A stretch of 13,034 bases of DNA, taken from positions 1 to 13,034 of the forward strand of contig NZ_JBAGBW010000035.1 of the NCBI RefSeq assembly GCF_039822205.1. The letters are read 5' to 3'. Of the stretch, positions 7,393 through 13,034 are shown piece after piece. The DNA is from Thermodesulfobium sp. 4217-1 (GTDB lineage Bacteria; Thermodesulfobiota; Thermodesulfobiia; Thermodesulfobiales; Thermodesulfobiaceae). The notes under the pieces are model-generated. The model saw only the letters and a list, made by a program, of their open reading frames with translations. It had not been told where the DNA came from and ran no database searches. The position numbers and the translations under genes were made by a program. Each line of letters begins with the position of its first letter. Within the stretch, counting starts at the first letter, position 1.

Positions 7393-8464
7393 TTCCCTTC
7401 TATTTTCTGTCTTTCTTTTGACGGCTATACTACCTTATGCTATAGGACAATCAAGAGATAGTACGTACCCAGAAAATAGTGAGTTAGAAAGGCTAAAAAG
7501 TCAAGTCGATCAAAAAGAGGATGCCTTTAACCGTTTGAAACTGCACGAAACTGGAGACACAGGTCAGCTTAGTCTGATCAATGCGAATTTGGATCTAAAT
7601 AAGGCTGAGATAAAGTATGCTGATTATAAGATAAATTTAATAGAAAAAAATATTTCTGACACTACTTCACAGATAGAGTATCAGAAAAACTTGATTCAAC
7701 AAAAGGAACAAGAGGTAGGCAAGAGACTGAGATCTATATATATGATGAAAGAGCTCCCATTTTTAAACATCATTGTCTCGATGAACAACAATATTAACGA
7801 TTGGTTTGAAAGCGTTATCTTGTTTCAGAGAATTGAAAGCCAGGATAGGGATGTCCTTGATCAATATTCTTTGGCTGAAACGAAATTAAACGATTTGTTA
7901 CAGTCTCAGGATAAAGAGAAGAATAAAGTGCTTGGTCTAAAACAGGAGCTTTTTCAGAAAGAGAAGGGGATTATCGAGCAAAGAAATGAAAAAATGGCTT
8001 TGCTCTCAAACGAGACTAACAATGAGGTCTCTTATGCCCAGGGCACTCAAAATCTTAGCTCAAGGTCTCGTGAAAGCTCAGGAGGCTTTATTTGGCCTGT
8101 AGTAGGGCCTATTACTTCAGGATATGGCTGGAGGATTCATCCGATATTCAAAGTTCCAGAATTTCACACTGGAATTGATATAGGCGTGCCTTATGGCACT
8201 CCAATATTGGCGGCTAAAAGCGGAGTGGTTACGTATTCAGGCTGGGGAACTGGGTATGGAAACCTGGTGATTTTAGACAATGGCTCTGGAATAGAAACAA
8301 GATATTCTCATGCGAGCAGGCTTGTAGCCTATGTAGGCGAAAGGGTTAGACAAGGGCAGGTAATTGCTTATATAGGCAGTACGGGTTGGTCTACTGGCCC
8401 CCATTTGTTTTTTGAAATAAGAATTAATGGTAAACCAGTTAATCCGCTGAACTATCTGCCTTAG
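7373..8464 (+). CDS. EnvC/PcsB-like coiled-coil protein with degenerate M23 (LytM) domain
   Basis: This 363-residue protein begins with a signal sequence or membrane anchor (MNRYIAFSLLF...ILPYAIG, possible cleavage after AIG). A long charged coiled coil follows (about 30-215), then a C-terminal LytM/M23 domain (about 235-363). In active M23 enzymes zinc is held by the His and Asp of HxxxD and by the second His of HxH. Here H265 and D269 (HTGID) and the general catalytic H313 (YSHAS) and H344 are present, but the HxH motif reads H344-L-F346, so the third zinc ligand is lost. The protein is probably not a hydrolase; by analogy with EnvC and NlpD, whose degenerate LytM domains activate amidases, it may be a regulator. 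ATG 7373 sits one base after the small peptide stop with no independent ribosome binding site beyond the coupled context. It is a paralogue of the gene at 8828. Confidence 0.9.
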   Translation: MNRYIAFSLLFSVFLLTAILPYAIGQSRDSTYPENSELERLKSQVDQKEDAFNRLKLHETGDTGQLSLINANLDLNKAEIKYADYKINLIEKNISDTTSQIEYQKNLIQQKEQEVGKRLRSIYMMKELPFLNIIVSMNNNINDWFESVILFQRIESQDRDVLDQYSLAETKLNDLLQSQDKEKNKVLGLKQELFQKEKGIIEQRNEKMALLSNETNNEVSYAQGTQNLSSRSRESSGGFIWPVVGPITSGYGWRIHPIFKVPEFHTGIDIGVPYGTPILAAKSGVVTYSGWGTGYGNLVILDNGSGIETRYSHASRLVAYVGERVRQGQVIAYIGSTGWSTGPHLFFEIRINGKPVNPLNYLP

Positions 8465-8559
8465 ATATAGCAAAACTTTCTGTAAATCAAGTTTATCATC
8501 TTGGTCAGAGCGAATCGTTTACTGAAAACATGCATGAAATAACCAACAATGAGAAGTAA
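8443..8559 (+). pseudogene. start-less open frame, possible gene remnant
   Basis: A frame open from a stop just upstream (8440) to TAA 8557-8559 runs out of the end of the first M23 gene into the intergenic region. It encodes a protein-like tail (LDIAKLSVNQVYHLGQ...), but no usable start codon with a ribosome binding site precedes it. It may be a leftover of a gene displaced when the neighbouring unit was duplicated, or chance. The rest of the gap to 8630 shows nothing recognisable. Confidence 0.15.
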
Positions 8560-8637
8560 AAGTATAAATAAATAGTCTTCTTTGGTGACGCAGCATAGTC
8601 TCTTTTATCTATTTTTAGAATGAGATCAATTTGACTG

Positions 8638-8646
8638 TGCTAAAAT
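8638..8646 (+). promoter_or_regulatory. candidate extended -10 promoter, upstream of second small peptide gene
   Basis: TGCTAAAAT followed by AAA repeats the 12-base element seen before the first unit (7178). It lies about 78 bases before the GTG start, compared with 83 in copy 1. A TTGACT at 8631-8636 is too close to serve as its -35. The sequence between this element and the conserved ribosome-binding block is not conserved, so retention of this short element is the main argument. Confidence 0.35.
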
Positions 8647-8683
8647 AAAATGGTTAGAGTTTTTTGAGATTTATCTTAATATA

Positions 8684-8847
8684 TTTGATTATTTTTTTGT
8701 GCAGGGAGGTTTTTCGTGTTAAAACTTATGAGATCGAGTAAGTTTATATTTTTTGTAACTATAATACTTGTTGCTGTATTTGTAGCAACATCGGTAATAT
8801 TATTTTTACCTGTAATTCCAAGGTGAAATGAATCGATATATAGCATT
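8684..8847 (+). repeat. long direct repeat, copy 2
   Basis: This is the partner of 7230-7392. The block covers the T-rich leader, GGGAGG (8704-8709), the second small peptide gene and the first 20 bases of the second M23 gene. Homologous recombination between the copies would delete one complete peptide-plus-M23 unit of about 1.45 kb and leave an intact hybrid unit. Confidence 0.9.
8716..8826 (+). CDS. 36-residue single-pass membrane peptide, copy 2
   Basis: The amino-acid sequence is identical to the peptide at 7261-7371. The codons differ only at AGC/AGT (Ser), ACC/ACT (Thr) and AGA/AGG (last Arg), and the stop is TGA in place of TAG. GTG 8716 is six bases after GGGAGG, and the stop is again followed by exactly one base before the ATG of the next gene. 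Conserved start, stop position and coupling distance with changed stop identity argue that this is a real translated gene. Predicted topology is one membrane helix with a short basic cytoplasmic N-terminus. Function unknown; a membrane partner or translation-coupling leader for the adjacent M23 protein are the two main options. Confidence 0.78.
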   Translation: MLKLMRSSKFIFFVTIILVAVFVATSVILFLPVIPR

Positions 8848-9961
8848 CTCTTTTCTACTTTCTTTTTTTCTTCTAACAGCCATATTGCCTTATGCTATCG
8901 GAAAATCCAACGAACAGATTGAACAAAAAAGAAGCGAGTTAGATAGCATAAGGGCTCAAATTGATGAAAAAAGATCGATTCTAAATCAGCTAAAACAACA
9001 AGAAAACGGTATTACAGGCCAAATAGATCAGATCGATGCAAATTTAGATTTAAAAGAAACTGAATTAAAGGATGTAGATTACAGATTAAATCTCTTACAA
9101 CAGAAAATTCTTGATACCAATGCTCAGATTGACTATCAAAGAAAAGTTACTCTGGAAAAGGAAGCTCAGGTTGCAAACAGACTGAGATCTATATATATGA
9201 TGAAGGAACTGCCCTTTTTCGATATTGTATTGTCTATGAACAACAACGTGAACGATTGGTTTGAAACCCTTTTTATCTTTGAAAGAATAGCTACTCAGGA
9301 CAAGGACGTTTTAAATCAATATTCCATCTCTATGAGAAATCTAAACGAGCTTTTGAAGAGCCAGGGAGAAGAACAATCAAAAGCAATTGAACTTAAAAAA
9401 GATCTCGAGCTCAAAAAACAGGAAATTATTTCCCAAAGAAATGACAGACAGGCTATATTGAAAAATATAATGAGCAATAAGGCTTCCTATGAGGCAGCAG
9501 AAGCAGAATTACAGGCAAAGTCTCAAGAGATAGAGGCCTTTTTAAGAGGATTCGACTCGAGTCCTCGTACAGGATCAGGCAAGTTTATATGGCCTGCGTC
9601 GGGGCCTATTACTTCGCCATTCGGTCCAAGATATGATCCCTACCTACACGTTCACAGCTTCCACACTGGAATTGATATAGGTGCAGAATATGGTTCTCCT
9701 ATACTTGCTGCCGATAGTGGCCGAGTTGTGTATTCTGGTTGGTATGACGGTTATGGGAAAGCTGTTATCATAGATCACGGAGGAGGAGTGTCTACTCTGT
9801 ATGCTCATGCGAGCAGGCTGGTCGCATACGTGGGCGAAAGCGTAAGACAAGGGCAGGTCATTGCTTATGTGGGAGCTACTGGGTACGCAACTGGGCCACA
9901 CCTTCATTTCGAAATAAGAATTAACGGCAAACCTGTTAACCCATTGAATTATTTACCATAA
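8828..9961 (+). CDS. EnvC/PcsB-like coiled-coil murein hydrolase with intact M23 (LytM) domain
   Basis: This 377-residue secreted protein has a signal sequence or anchor (MNRYIAFSFLL...ILPYAIG), a long coiled coil (about 30-235) and a C-terminal M23 metallopeptidase domain (about 250-377). The zinc site is complete: H279 and D283 (HTGID) plus H360 of H358-L-H360 (GPHLHFE), with catalytic H327 (YAHAS). M23 peptidases of this form cut peptide cross-links in peptidoglycan; coiled-coil versions such as PcsB and EnvC relatives are controlled at the division site by FtsEX, though no ftsEX genes are in the window. It is a paralogue of the gene at 7373, about 14 residues longer between coiled coil and catalytic domain. 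It is coupled to the small peptide gene by a one-base gap. Confidence 0.93.
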   Translation: MNRYIAFSFLLSFFLLTAILPYAIGKSNEQIEQKRSELDSIRAQIDEKRSILNQLKQQENGITGQIDQIDANLDLKETELKDVDYRLNLLQQKILDTNAQIDYQRKVTLEKEAQVANRLRSIYMMKELPFFDIVLSMNNNVNDWFETLFIFERIATQDKDVLNQYSISMRNLNELLKSQGEEQSKAIELKKDLELKKQEIISQRNDRQAILKNIMSNKASYEAAEAELQAKSQEIEAFLRGFDSSPRTGSGKFIWPASGPITSPFGPRYDPYLHVHSFHTGIDIGAEYGSPILAADSGRVVYSGWYDGYGKAVIIDHGGGVSTLYAHASRLVAYVGESVRQGQVIAYVGATGYATGPHLHFEIRINGKPVNPLNYLP

Positions 9962-10028
9962 TATGGTTGTTAAGGTTGTTCTTTTTAAAATATTTTGTTT
10001 TTTTGTTTAAAAATTTTGGAGGTGTATT

Positions 10029-11276
10029 TTGCAAAAATTTTATTTTCCCGAATTCACAATTAAAGAACTTAAAAATTCTCTTAAATTAGTTCTAATACCA
10101 ATTTTTGAGTCCAACAGTATAGTCACTTCTCTATACTTAAAGGTTGGCTCTGCCCTTGAGAATCAGAATACAAATGGATTATCGCATTTTCTTGAGCATC
10201 TCTTGTTCAAAGGGACACAGAGGAGAAATGCTTATGATATATTTTGTGAAATTGAGAGCGTTGGTGGAGAGATAAATGCCGCCACCTCTACCGAGTATAC
10301 GGTTTTTTATAACTATCTCCCCTATGACTCATTAGAGCTCTCTCTTGATATGATCTCAGACATTGTATTTCATTCTACCTTCCCAGTTGATGAGGTAAAC
10401 AAGGAGCGATTGGTAGTGTTAGAAGAAATGAAGAGATCTTATGATAGGATACCAAGCTGGAACTTTAATAACTTTTTGAAAAAATCTTTTCCAGAAAGCA
10501 CTTTGGGTTTGCCAATAATTGGCAGAGAAGAAGTAATTGCTAATATTGAATATGATAAGATCATCGAGTTTTATAAAGAGCGATATCTGCCAAGCAATTC
10601 GATTTTGGTCATTGCTGGCAGGTTTGACAATGATGAGGCTATTAGGCTTGCGGAAAAGTACTTTGAGAATATCCCTGACGGGAAAAATATTGCTTTTGAT
10701 TATTCTGTAGACAGCTTTCCCGCGAAAGATTTTTATGTCGAGAAAAGAAAAGATATTAAACAAGCGAGCTTGATTTATGGTTTCAGGACAAATGGCTATG
10801 AAGAATGTGAGAGAGACGTGTTCGATGTAATAGATGCTTATTTGGGCTCTGGTGGGAGTTCGATTTTGTTTCAGGAGATAAGGGAAAAAAGAGGCCTTGC
10901 TTATGATGTCTCTACATTTAACTATGTGTTTAAGAATGCATCTTTGTTTGGTGTGATCTCGGGTCTCAATCAAAAATATTTAGACGAAGCTATTGATGTC
11001 ATTAGAAGTGAGATTGTAAAACTAAAGGAAAATGGCATAAAAAAACCAGAGCTTGACAGATTGAAGATGCTGTTGAGGGGTCGATATCTGCTCGATTTTG
11101 AAACGAATTTCAAGATTTCAAGTTTGATAGGAAAGCATATATTATTTGATGAAATTGATTACCTGATCTCTTATTTAGATAGGCTGGAAGATATTTCTCC
11201 TGAACAGATACTTGAAGTTGTAAACAAATCTCTTGATTTTGACAGAGAAATTATCTGCCTGATAAAAAACGAATAA
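10029..11276 (+). CDS. M16 family zinc metallopeptidase (insulinase/processing-peptidase type)
   Basis: This 415-residue protein has the inverted zinc motif HxxEH (H53-F-L-E56-H57) and the downstream ligand Glu in VVLEEMKRS (E133, about 75 residues on). The NAATSTEYTVFY strand and the second-domain signature FQEIREKRGLAYDVSTF are also present. Length and domain order fit a single-chain active M16B peptidase, as in the bacterial relatives of mitochondrial processing peptidase and of B. subtilis MlpA. No signal peptide is seen, so it is probably cytoplasmic, degrading or processing peptides. TTG 10029 is chosen because GGAGGTG (10018-10024) lies about five bases upstream. It follows the second M23 gene by 67 T-rich bases without a clear terminator, so it may be cotranscribed. 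Its stop abuts the stop of miaB on the other strand. Confidence 0.92.
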   Translation: MQKFYFPEFTIKELKNSLKLVLIPIFESNSIVTSLYLKVGSALENQNTNGLSHFLEHLLFKGTQRRNAYDIFCEIESVGGEINAATSTEYTVFYNYLPYDSLELSLDMISDIVFHSTFPVDEVNKERLVVLEEMKRSYDRIPSWNFNNFLKKSFPESTLGLPIIGREEVIANIEYDKIIEFYKERYLPSNSILVIAGRFDNDEAIRLAEKYFENIPDGKNIAFDYSVDSFPAKDFYVEKRKDIKQASLIYGFRTNGYEECERDVFDVIDAYLGSGGSSILFQEIREKRGLAYDVSTFNYVFKNASLFGVISGLNQKYLDEAIDVIRSEIVKLKENGIKKPELDRLKMLLRGRYLLDFETNFKISSLIGKHILFDEIDYLISYLDRLEDISPEQILEVVNKSLDFDREIICLIKNE

Positions 11277-12623
11277 TTAAGACTCTTCTCCAATCATATA
11301 GTACGAAAGGACTTTGGTGATATAAACCTTTGACAAATGTCCTTGATTAAGCTGATTTTTTGGCTTGAATATGACTATCTGATGTCCCTTTGTTCTTGAT
11401 GAGACGAAACCTTTCTTTTTTTTGTCCTCTCCTTTTATAAGGACATCTACCTGCCTATTTAAATATTGCTGCCTGAAATTAATAGAGTTCTCCTCTATTT
11501 TCTTTATCAATATATTTGTCCTCTCTGATTTTTCTTGATATGTCATTTTGTCCTCAAACTTTGAGGCGGGGGTAAATGGTCTCTTAGAATATATCGCAGT
11601 ATTTACACTGTCGTATTTAAACTCTTCTACAGCCTCTATCGTGAGTTTGAAATCTTCATCTGTTTCGCCTGGGAACCCTATGATAAAATCTGAAGTTAAA
11701 ACTGCATCTGGAATTATTTTTCTTATCAGATTTATAGAGCTTCTATATTGATCGACGCTATATTTTCTATTCATCAATTTTAGAATCCGATCGGAGCCTG
11801 ACTGCATAGGGATACTAAAATAATTGCACAGGTTATCGTATGAGGCTACTGTTTCCAATAGCTCTTCTGTAATCATAGACGGATAGCTTGTTATACACTT
11901 AAACCATAAATTAGGGAATTCTTTTGCGCTCAATTCCAAAAGCTCTTTCAAAGAAGAGCCAATGTCCTTTCCGTAAGAATCGCAGTTTTGTCCTAAATAT
12001 ACGATTTCTTTAAAGCCCTGGTCGCTTCTGTGAGATACCTCTTTTAATATACTGTTAAGAGTTCTGCTTTTTTCTCTTCCCCTCCCATAAGGAACAGCAC
12101 AATAAGTACAAAACTGATCGCATCCAGAAGATATTGGCAGATAGGCGCTTGGAAAGTCGAAGTTACCCTCTGGAATGGGGATGCAATCTGGGTTCTCTAT
12201 TGATTCTTTTAAATTAATATAATTTGACTTTTCTATAATTTTATTAACAATTATCTCTATTTCTTCTAATGATGCTGGGCTAAATAGGACATCAATTTTC
12301 GGGAATTTCTCTAATATTTTTTCTCCCCATATTTTGGCCTGGCATCCACCAAGAGCAAAACACTTTAGATCTTTTTTTCTTTTTAATTTTAAGTAATTTC
12401 CAATTCTTGATAGCGCTTTATTTTCAGCGTTTTCTCTAACGGCACAAGTTAAGAGTACAATTATCTGAGCATTTTCTGGATTGGAGGGAGTGAGCCCGTG
12501 CTTTAAAAAGAGAGAGGCGAAAACCTCTCCCTCGTATTTGTTCATCTGGCACCCTAATACCTCAATAAAAAAGGTTTTGGGTTTTTCGAGTAAGTTAAGC
12601 TTGTGGTCTTCTTGGCTCAACAA
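11277..12623 (-). CDS. miaB: tRNA-2-methylthio-N6-dimethylallyladenosine synthase MiaB
   Basis: MiaB is a radical-SAM methylthiotransferase that adds a methylthio group to i6A37 of tRNAs reading UNN codons. The 448 residues show an N-terminal cluster-binding domain with C25 (LGCQMN), C60 (LLTCAVRENAENK) and C94 (GGCQAK), then the radical-SAM CxxxCxxC at C168/C172/C175 (GCDQFCTYCAVPYGRGRE). LGQNCDSYG, MQSGSDRILKLMNRKYS and a C-terminal TRAM domain (about 380-446) follow. REKSR and LGQN favour MiaB over the paralogues RimO and MtaB. The only plausible starts are TTG 12623 or TTG 12620, both inside the end of spoVS (29- or 26-base overlap), with no strong ribosome binding site, so coupled translation is likely. 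spoVS followed by miaB also occurs in the Firmicutes rny-ymdB-spoVS-miaB region. Confidence 0.93.
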   Translation of the reverse strand: MLSQEDHKLNLLEKPKTFFIEVLGCQMNKYEGEVFASLFLKHGLTPSNPENAQIIVLLTCAVRENAENKALSRIGNYLKLKRKKDLKCFALGGCQAKIWGEKILEKFPKIDVLFSPASLEEIEIIVNKIIEKSNYINLKESIENPDCIPIPEGNFDFPSAYLPISSGCDQFCTYCAVPYGRGREKSRTLNSILKEVSHRSDQGFKEIVYLGQNCDSYGKDIGSSLKELLELSAKEFPNLWFKCITSYPSMITEELLETVASYDNLCNYFSIPMQSGSDRILKLMNRKYSVDQYRSSINLIRKIIPDAVLTSDFIIGFPGETDEDFKLTIEAVEEFKYDSVNTAIYSKRPFTPASKFEDKMTYQEKSERTNILIKKIEENSINFRQQYLNRQVDVLIKGEDKKKKGFVSSRTKGHQIVIFKPKNQLNQGHLSKVYITKVLSYYMIGEES

Positions 12624-12867
12624 TTAATTTTACAGCTGTTTTAGCTTCACCCTGTATTTCAACATCGGCAAAAGCAGGTATGCATATAAGATCTATTGCA
12701 CTGGGGGCAACATAGCCTCTCGCTATTGCGATTGCTTTTACTGCCTGATTCACAGCTCCTGCGCCTATCGCTTGTAGTTCTGCTCTACCCTTTTCTCTTA
12801 TTGTGTTTGCAAGGGCACCTGCTACGGCATTTGGATTTGATTTAGCACTGACTTTTAGTTCTGACAT
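12595..12867 (-). CDS. spoVS: stage V sporulation protein S (SpoVS), Alba-like
   Basis: This 90-residue protein matches SpoVS almost end to end (LKVSAKSNPNAVAGALA, ELQAIGAGAVNQAVKAIAIA, IDLICIPAFADV, TAVKLIVEPR). SpoVS is a small Alba-like, probably nucleic-acid-binding protein needed for late sporulation in Bacillus and also widespread in non-sporulating bacteria, where it is thought to be regulatory. ATG 12867 has a perfect AGGAGGT (12880-12874) six bases upstream, the best initiation site in the window, which suggests high expression. It overlaps the start of miaB. The upstream region has a promoter-like element and three inverted repeats. Presence of this gene does not by itself show that the organism sporulates. 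Confidence 0.95.
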   Translation of the reverse strand: MSELKVSAKSNPNAVAGALANTIREKGRAELQAIGAGAVNQAVKAIAIARGYVAPSAIDLICIPAFADVEIQGEAKTAVKLIVEPRRPQA

Positions 12868-12888
12868 GCTATGACCTCCTTTTGTAAG

Positions 12889-12915
12889 TAGCGTTAAGTT
12901 TTAATATGAACGCTA
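12889..12915 (-). promoter_or_regulatory. 7-bp-arm hairpin in the presumed spoVS 5' leader
   Basis: The arms TAGCGTT and AACGCTA (12889-12895 and 12909-12915) are perfect complements around a 13-base loop. The element lies 21 bases before the spoVS start, just upstream of its ribosome binding site. It could fold in the mRNA leader or bind a protein. There is no T-run, so it is not a typical terminator. Confidence 0.4.
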
Positions 12916-12918
12916 TAA

Positions 12919-12941
12919 TATTAATTTTCATAAAATTAATA
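12919..12941 (-). promoter_or_regulatory. 23-bp perfect palindrome, candidate operator upstream of spoVS
   Basis: The arms TATTAATTTT and AAAATTAATA (10 bp each, 3-base centre) form a perfect inverted repeat. It overlaps the most likely -10 of the spoVS promoter, the position of a repressor operator. It is almost entirely A+T, which raises the chance of coincidence. Confidence 0.4.
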
Positions 12942-12953
12942 CCTCTTTGTCAA
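12927..12953 (-). promoter_or_regulatory. candidate spoVS promoter (TTGACA ... TATGAA)
   Basis: On the - strand a perfect -35 TTGACA (12953-12948) is followed 15 bases later by a weak -10 TATGAA (12932-12927). Spacing is short, but transcription from here would start near 12920 and leave a leader of about 50 bases. The -35 also lies inside an imperfect 22-bp inverted repeat (ATACC...GGTAT, 12939-12960). Confidence 0.4.
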
Positions 12954-12961
12954 GTGGTATC

Positions 12962-13034
12962 TTAAACCTTGAACCTCTTAATTTCTTCAGATATATTATT
13001 TGTGCCCTTCACGATTGTATCAGATATCTCCTTA
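12962..13034 (-). CDS. C-terminal fragment of an upstream gene, runs off the window
   Basis: Reading leftward on the - strand from the window edge, an open frame encodes a protein-like end (KEISDTIVKG...EEIKRFKV) and stops at TAA 12964-12962, 94 bases before spoVS. Composition is helical and charged, unlike the AT-rich intergenic sequence beside it. The ending E-E-I-K-R-F-K-V resembles the C-terminus of methyl-accepting chemotaxis proteins, but 23 residues are too few to assign. In Firmicutes ymdB or rny would be expected here, and this ending does not look like either. Confidence 0.5.
   Translation of the reverse strand, partial: KEISDTIVKGTNNISEEIKRFKV

Noticed and set aside
7230-8847. The direct repeats as ends of an insertion sequence or composite element.
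   Set aside because: The repeats contain coding sequence and a ribosome binding site, there is no transposase, no terminal inverted repeat and no target duplication; tandem duplication explains them.
9962-10028. T-rich 67-base gap between the second M23 gene and the M16 gene as a terminator.
   Set aside because: A/T runs are present but there is no GC-containing stem before a T-run.
10419-10973. A 184-residue - strand open frame inside the M16 gene.
   Set aside because: It is antisense to a well-conserved peptidase with intact motifs and shows no domain or start signal of its own.

Overview
This window is about 13 kb of AT-rich bacterial chromosome with tightly packed genes and short gaps. 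Codon use leans on AGA/AGG for arginine and ATA for isoleucine, and many genes appear to start with TTG or GTG. Together with a DUF951 protein, a SpoVS protein and a recJ-rel neighbourhood, this suggests an anaerobic, probably thermophilic lineage near the Firmicutes; a Thermodesulfobium-like organism is a plausible guess. The assignment is inference from gene content and composition, not from a marker gene. I see no tRNA, rRNA, CRISPR array, insertion sequence or prophage gene.

Layout, left to right. A small zinc-ribbon-like DUF951 protein (possibly cut by the window edge) is followed by a PLP-dependent DegT/DnrJ/EryC1/StrS sugar aminotransferase. Next comes a stress and repair cluster on the + strand: recJ (single-strand 5'-3' exonuclease), rel (bifunctional (p)ppGpp synthetase/hydrolase with an unusual N-terminal extension) and uvrC (excision nuclease subunit lacking the usual C-terminal helix-hairpin-helix pair). 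rel and uvrC overlap by one base and are probably cotranscribed with recJ.

The middle, 7.2-10.0 kb, is the most unusual part. It is a tandem duplication of a two-gene unit. Each unit holds a 36-residue single-pass membrane peptide started by GTG behind a strong ribosome binding site. One base after its stop comes a secreted EnvC/PcsB-like protein (signal sequence, long coiled coil, LytM/M23 domain). The two small peptides are identical in amino-acid sequence and differ only at three synonymous positions, while the two large proteins have diverged. The first large protein has lost a zinc-ligand histidine (HxH has become H-L-F) and is probably a catalytically dead regulator; the second keeps a full active site. 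This looks like an undescribed cell-wall module in which a tiny membrane protein is translationally coupled to a murein hydrolase or its activator.

The right end has an M16 zinc protease on the + strand that meets, with no gap, a - strand spoVS-miaB pair. The region upstream of spoVS carries three consecutive inverted repeats, one a 23-bp perfect palindrome over the presumed -10 region. The last 72 bases encode the C-terminal end of another - strand protein that enters from outside the window.
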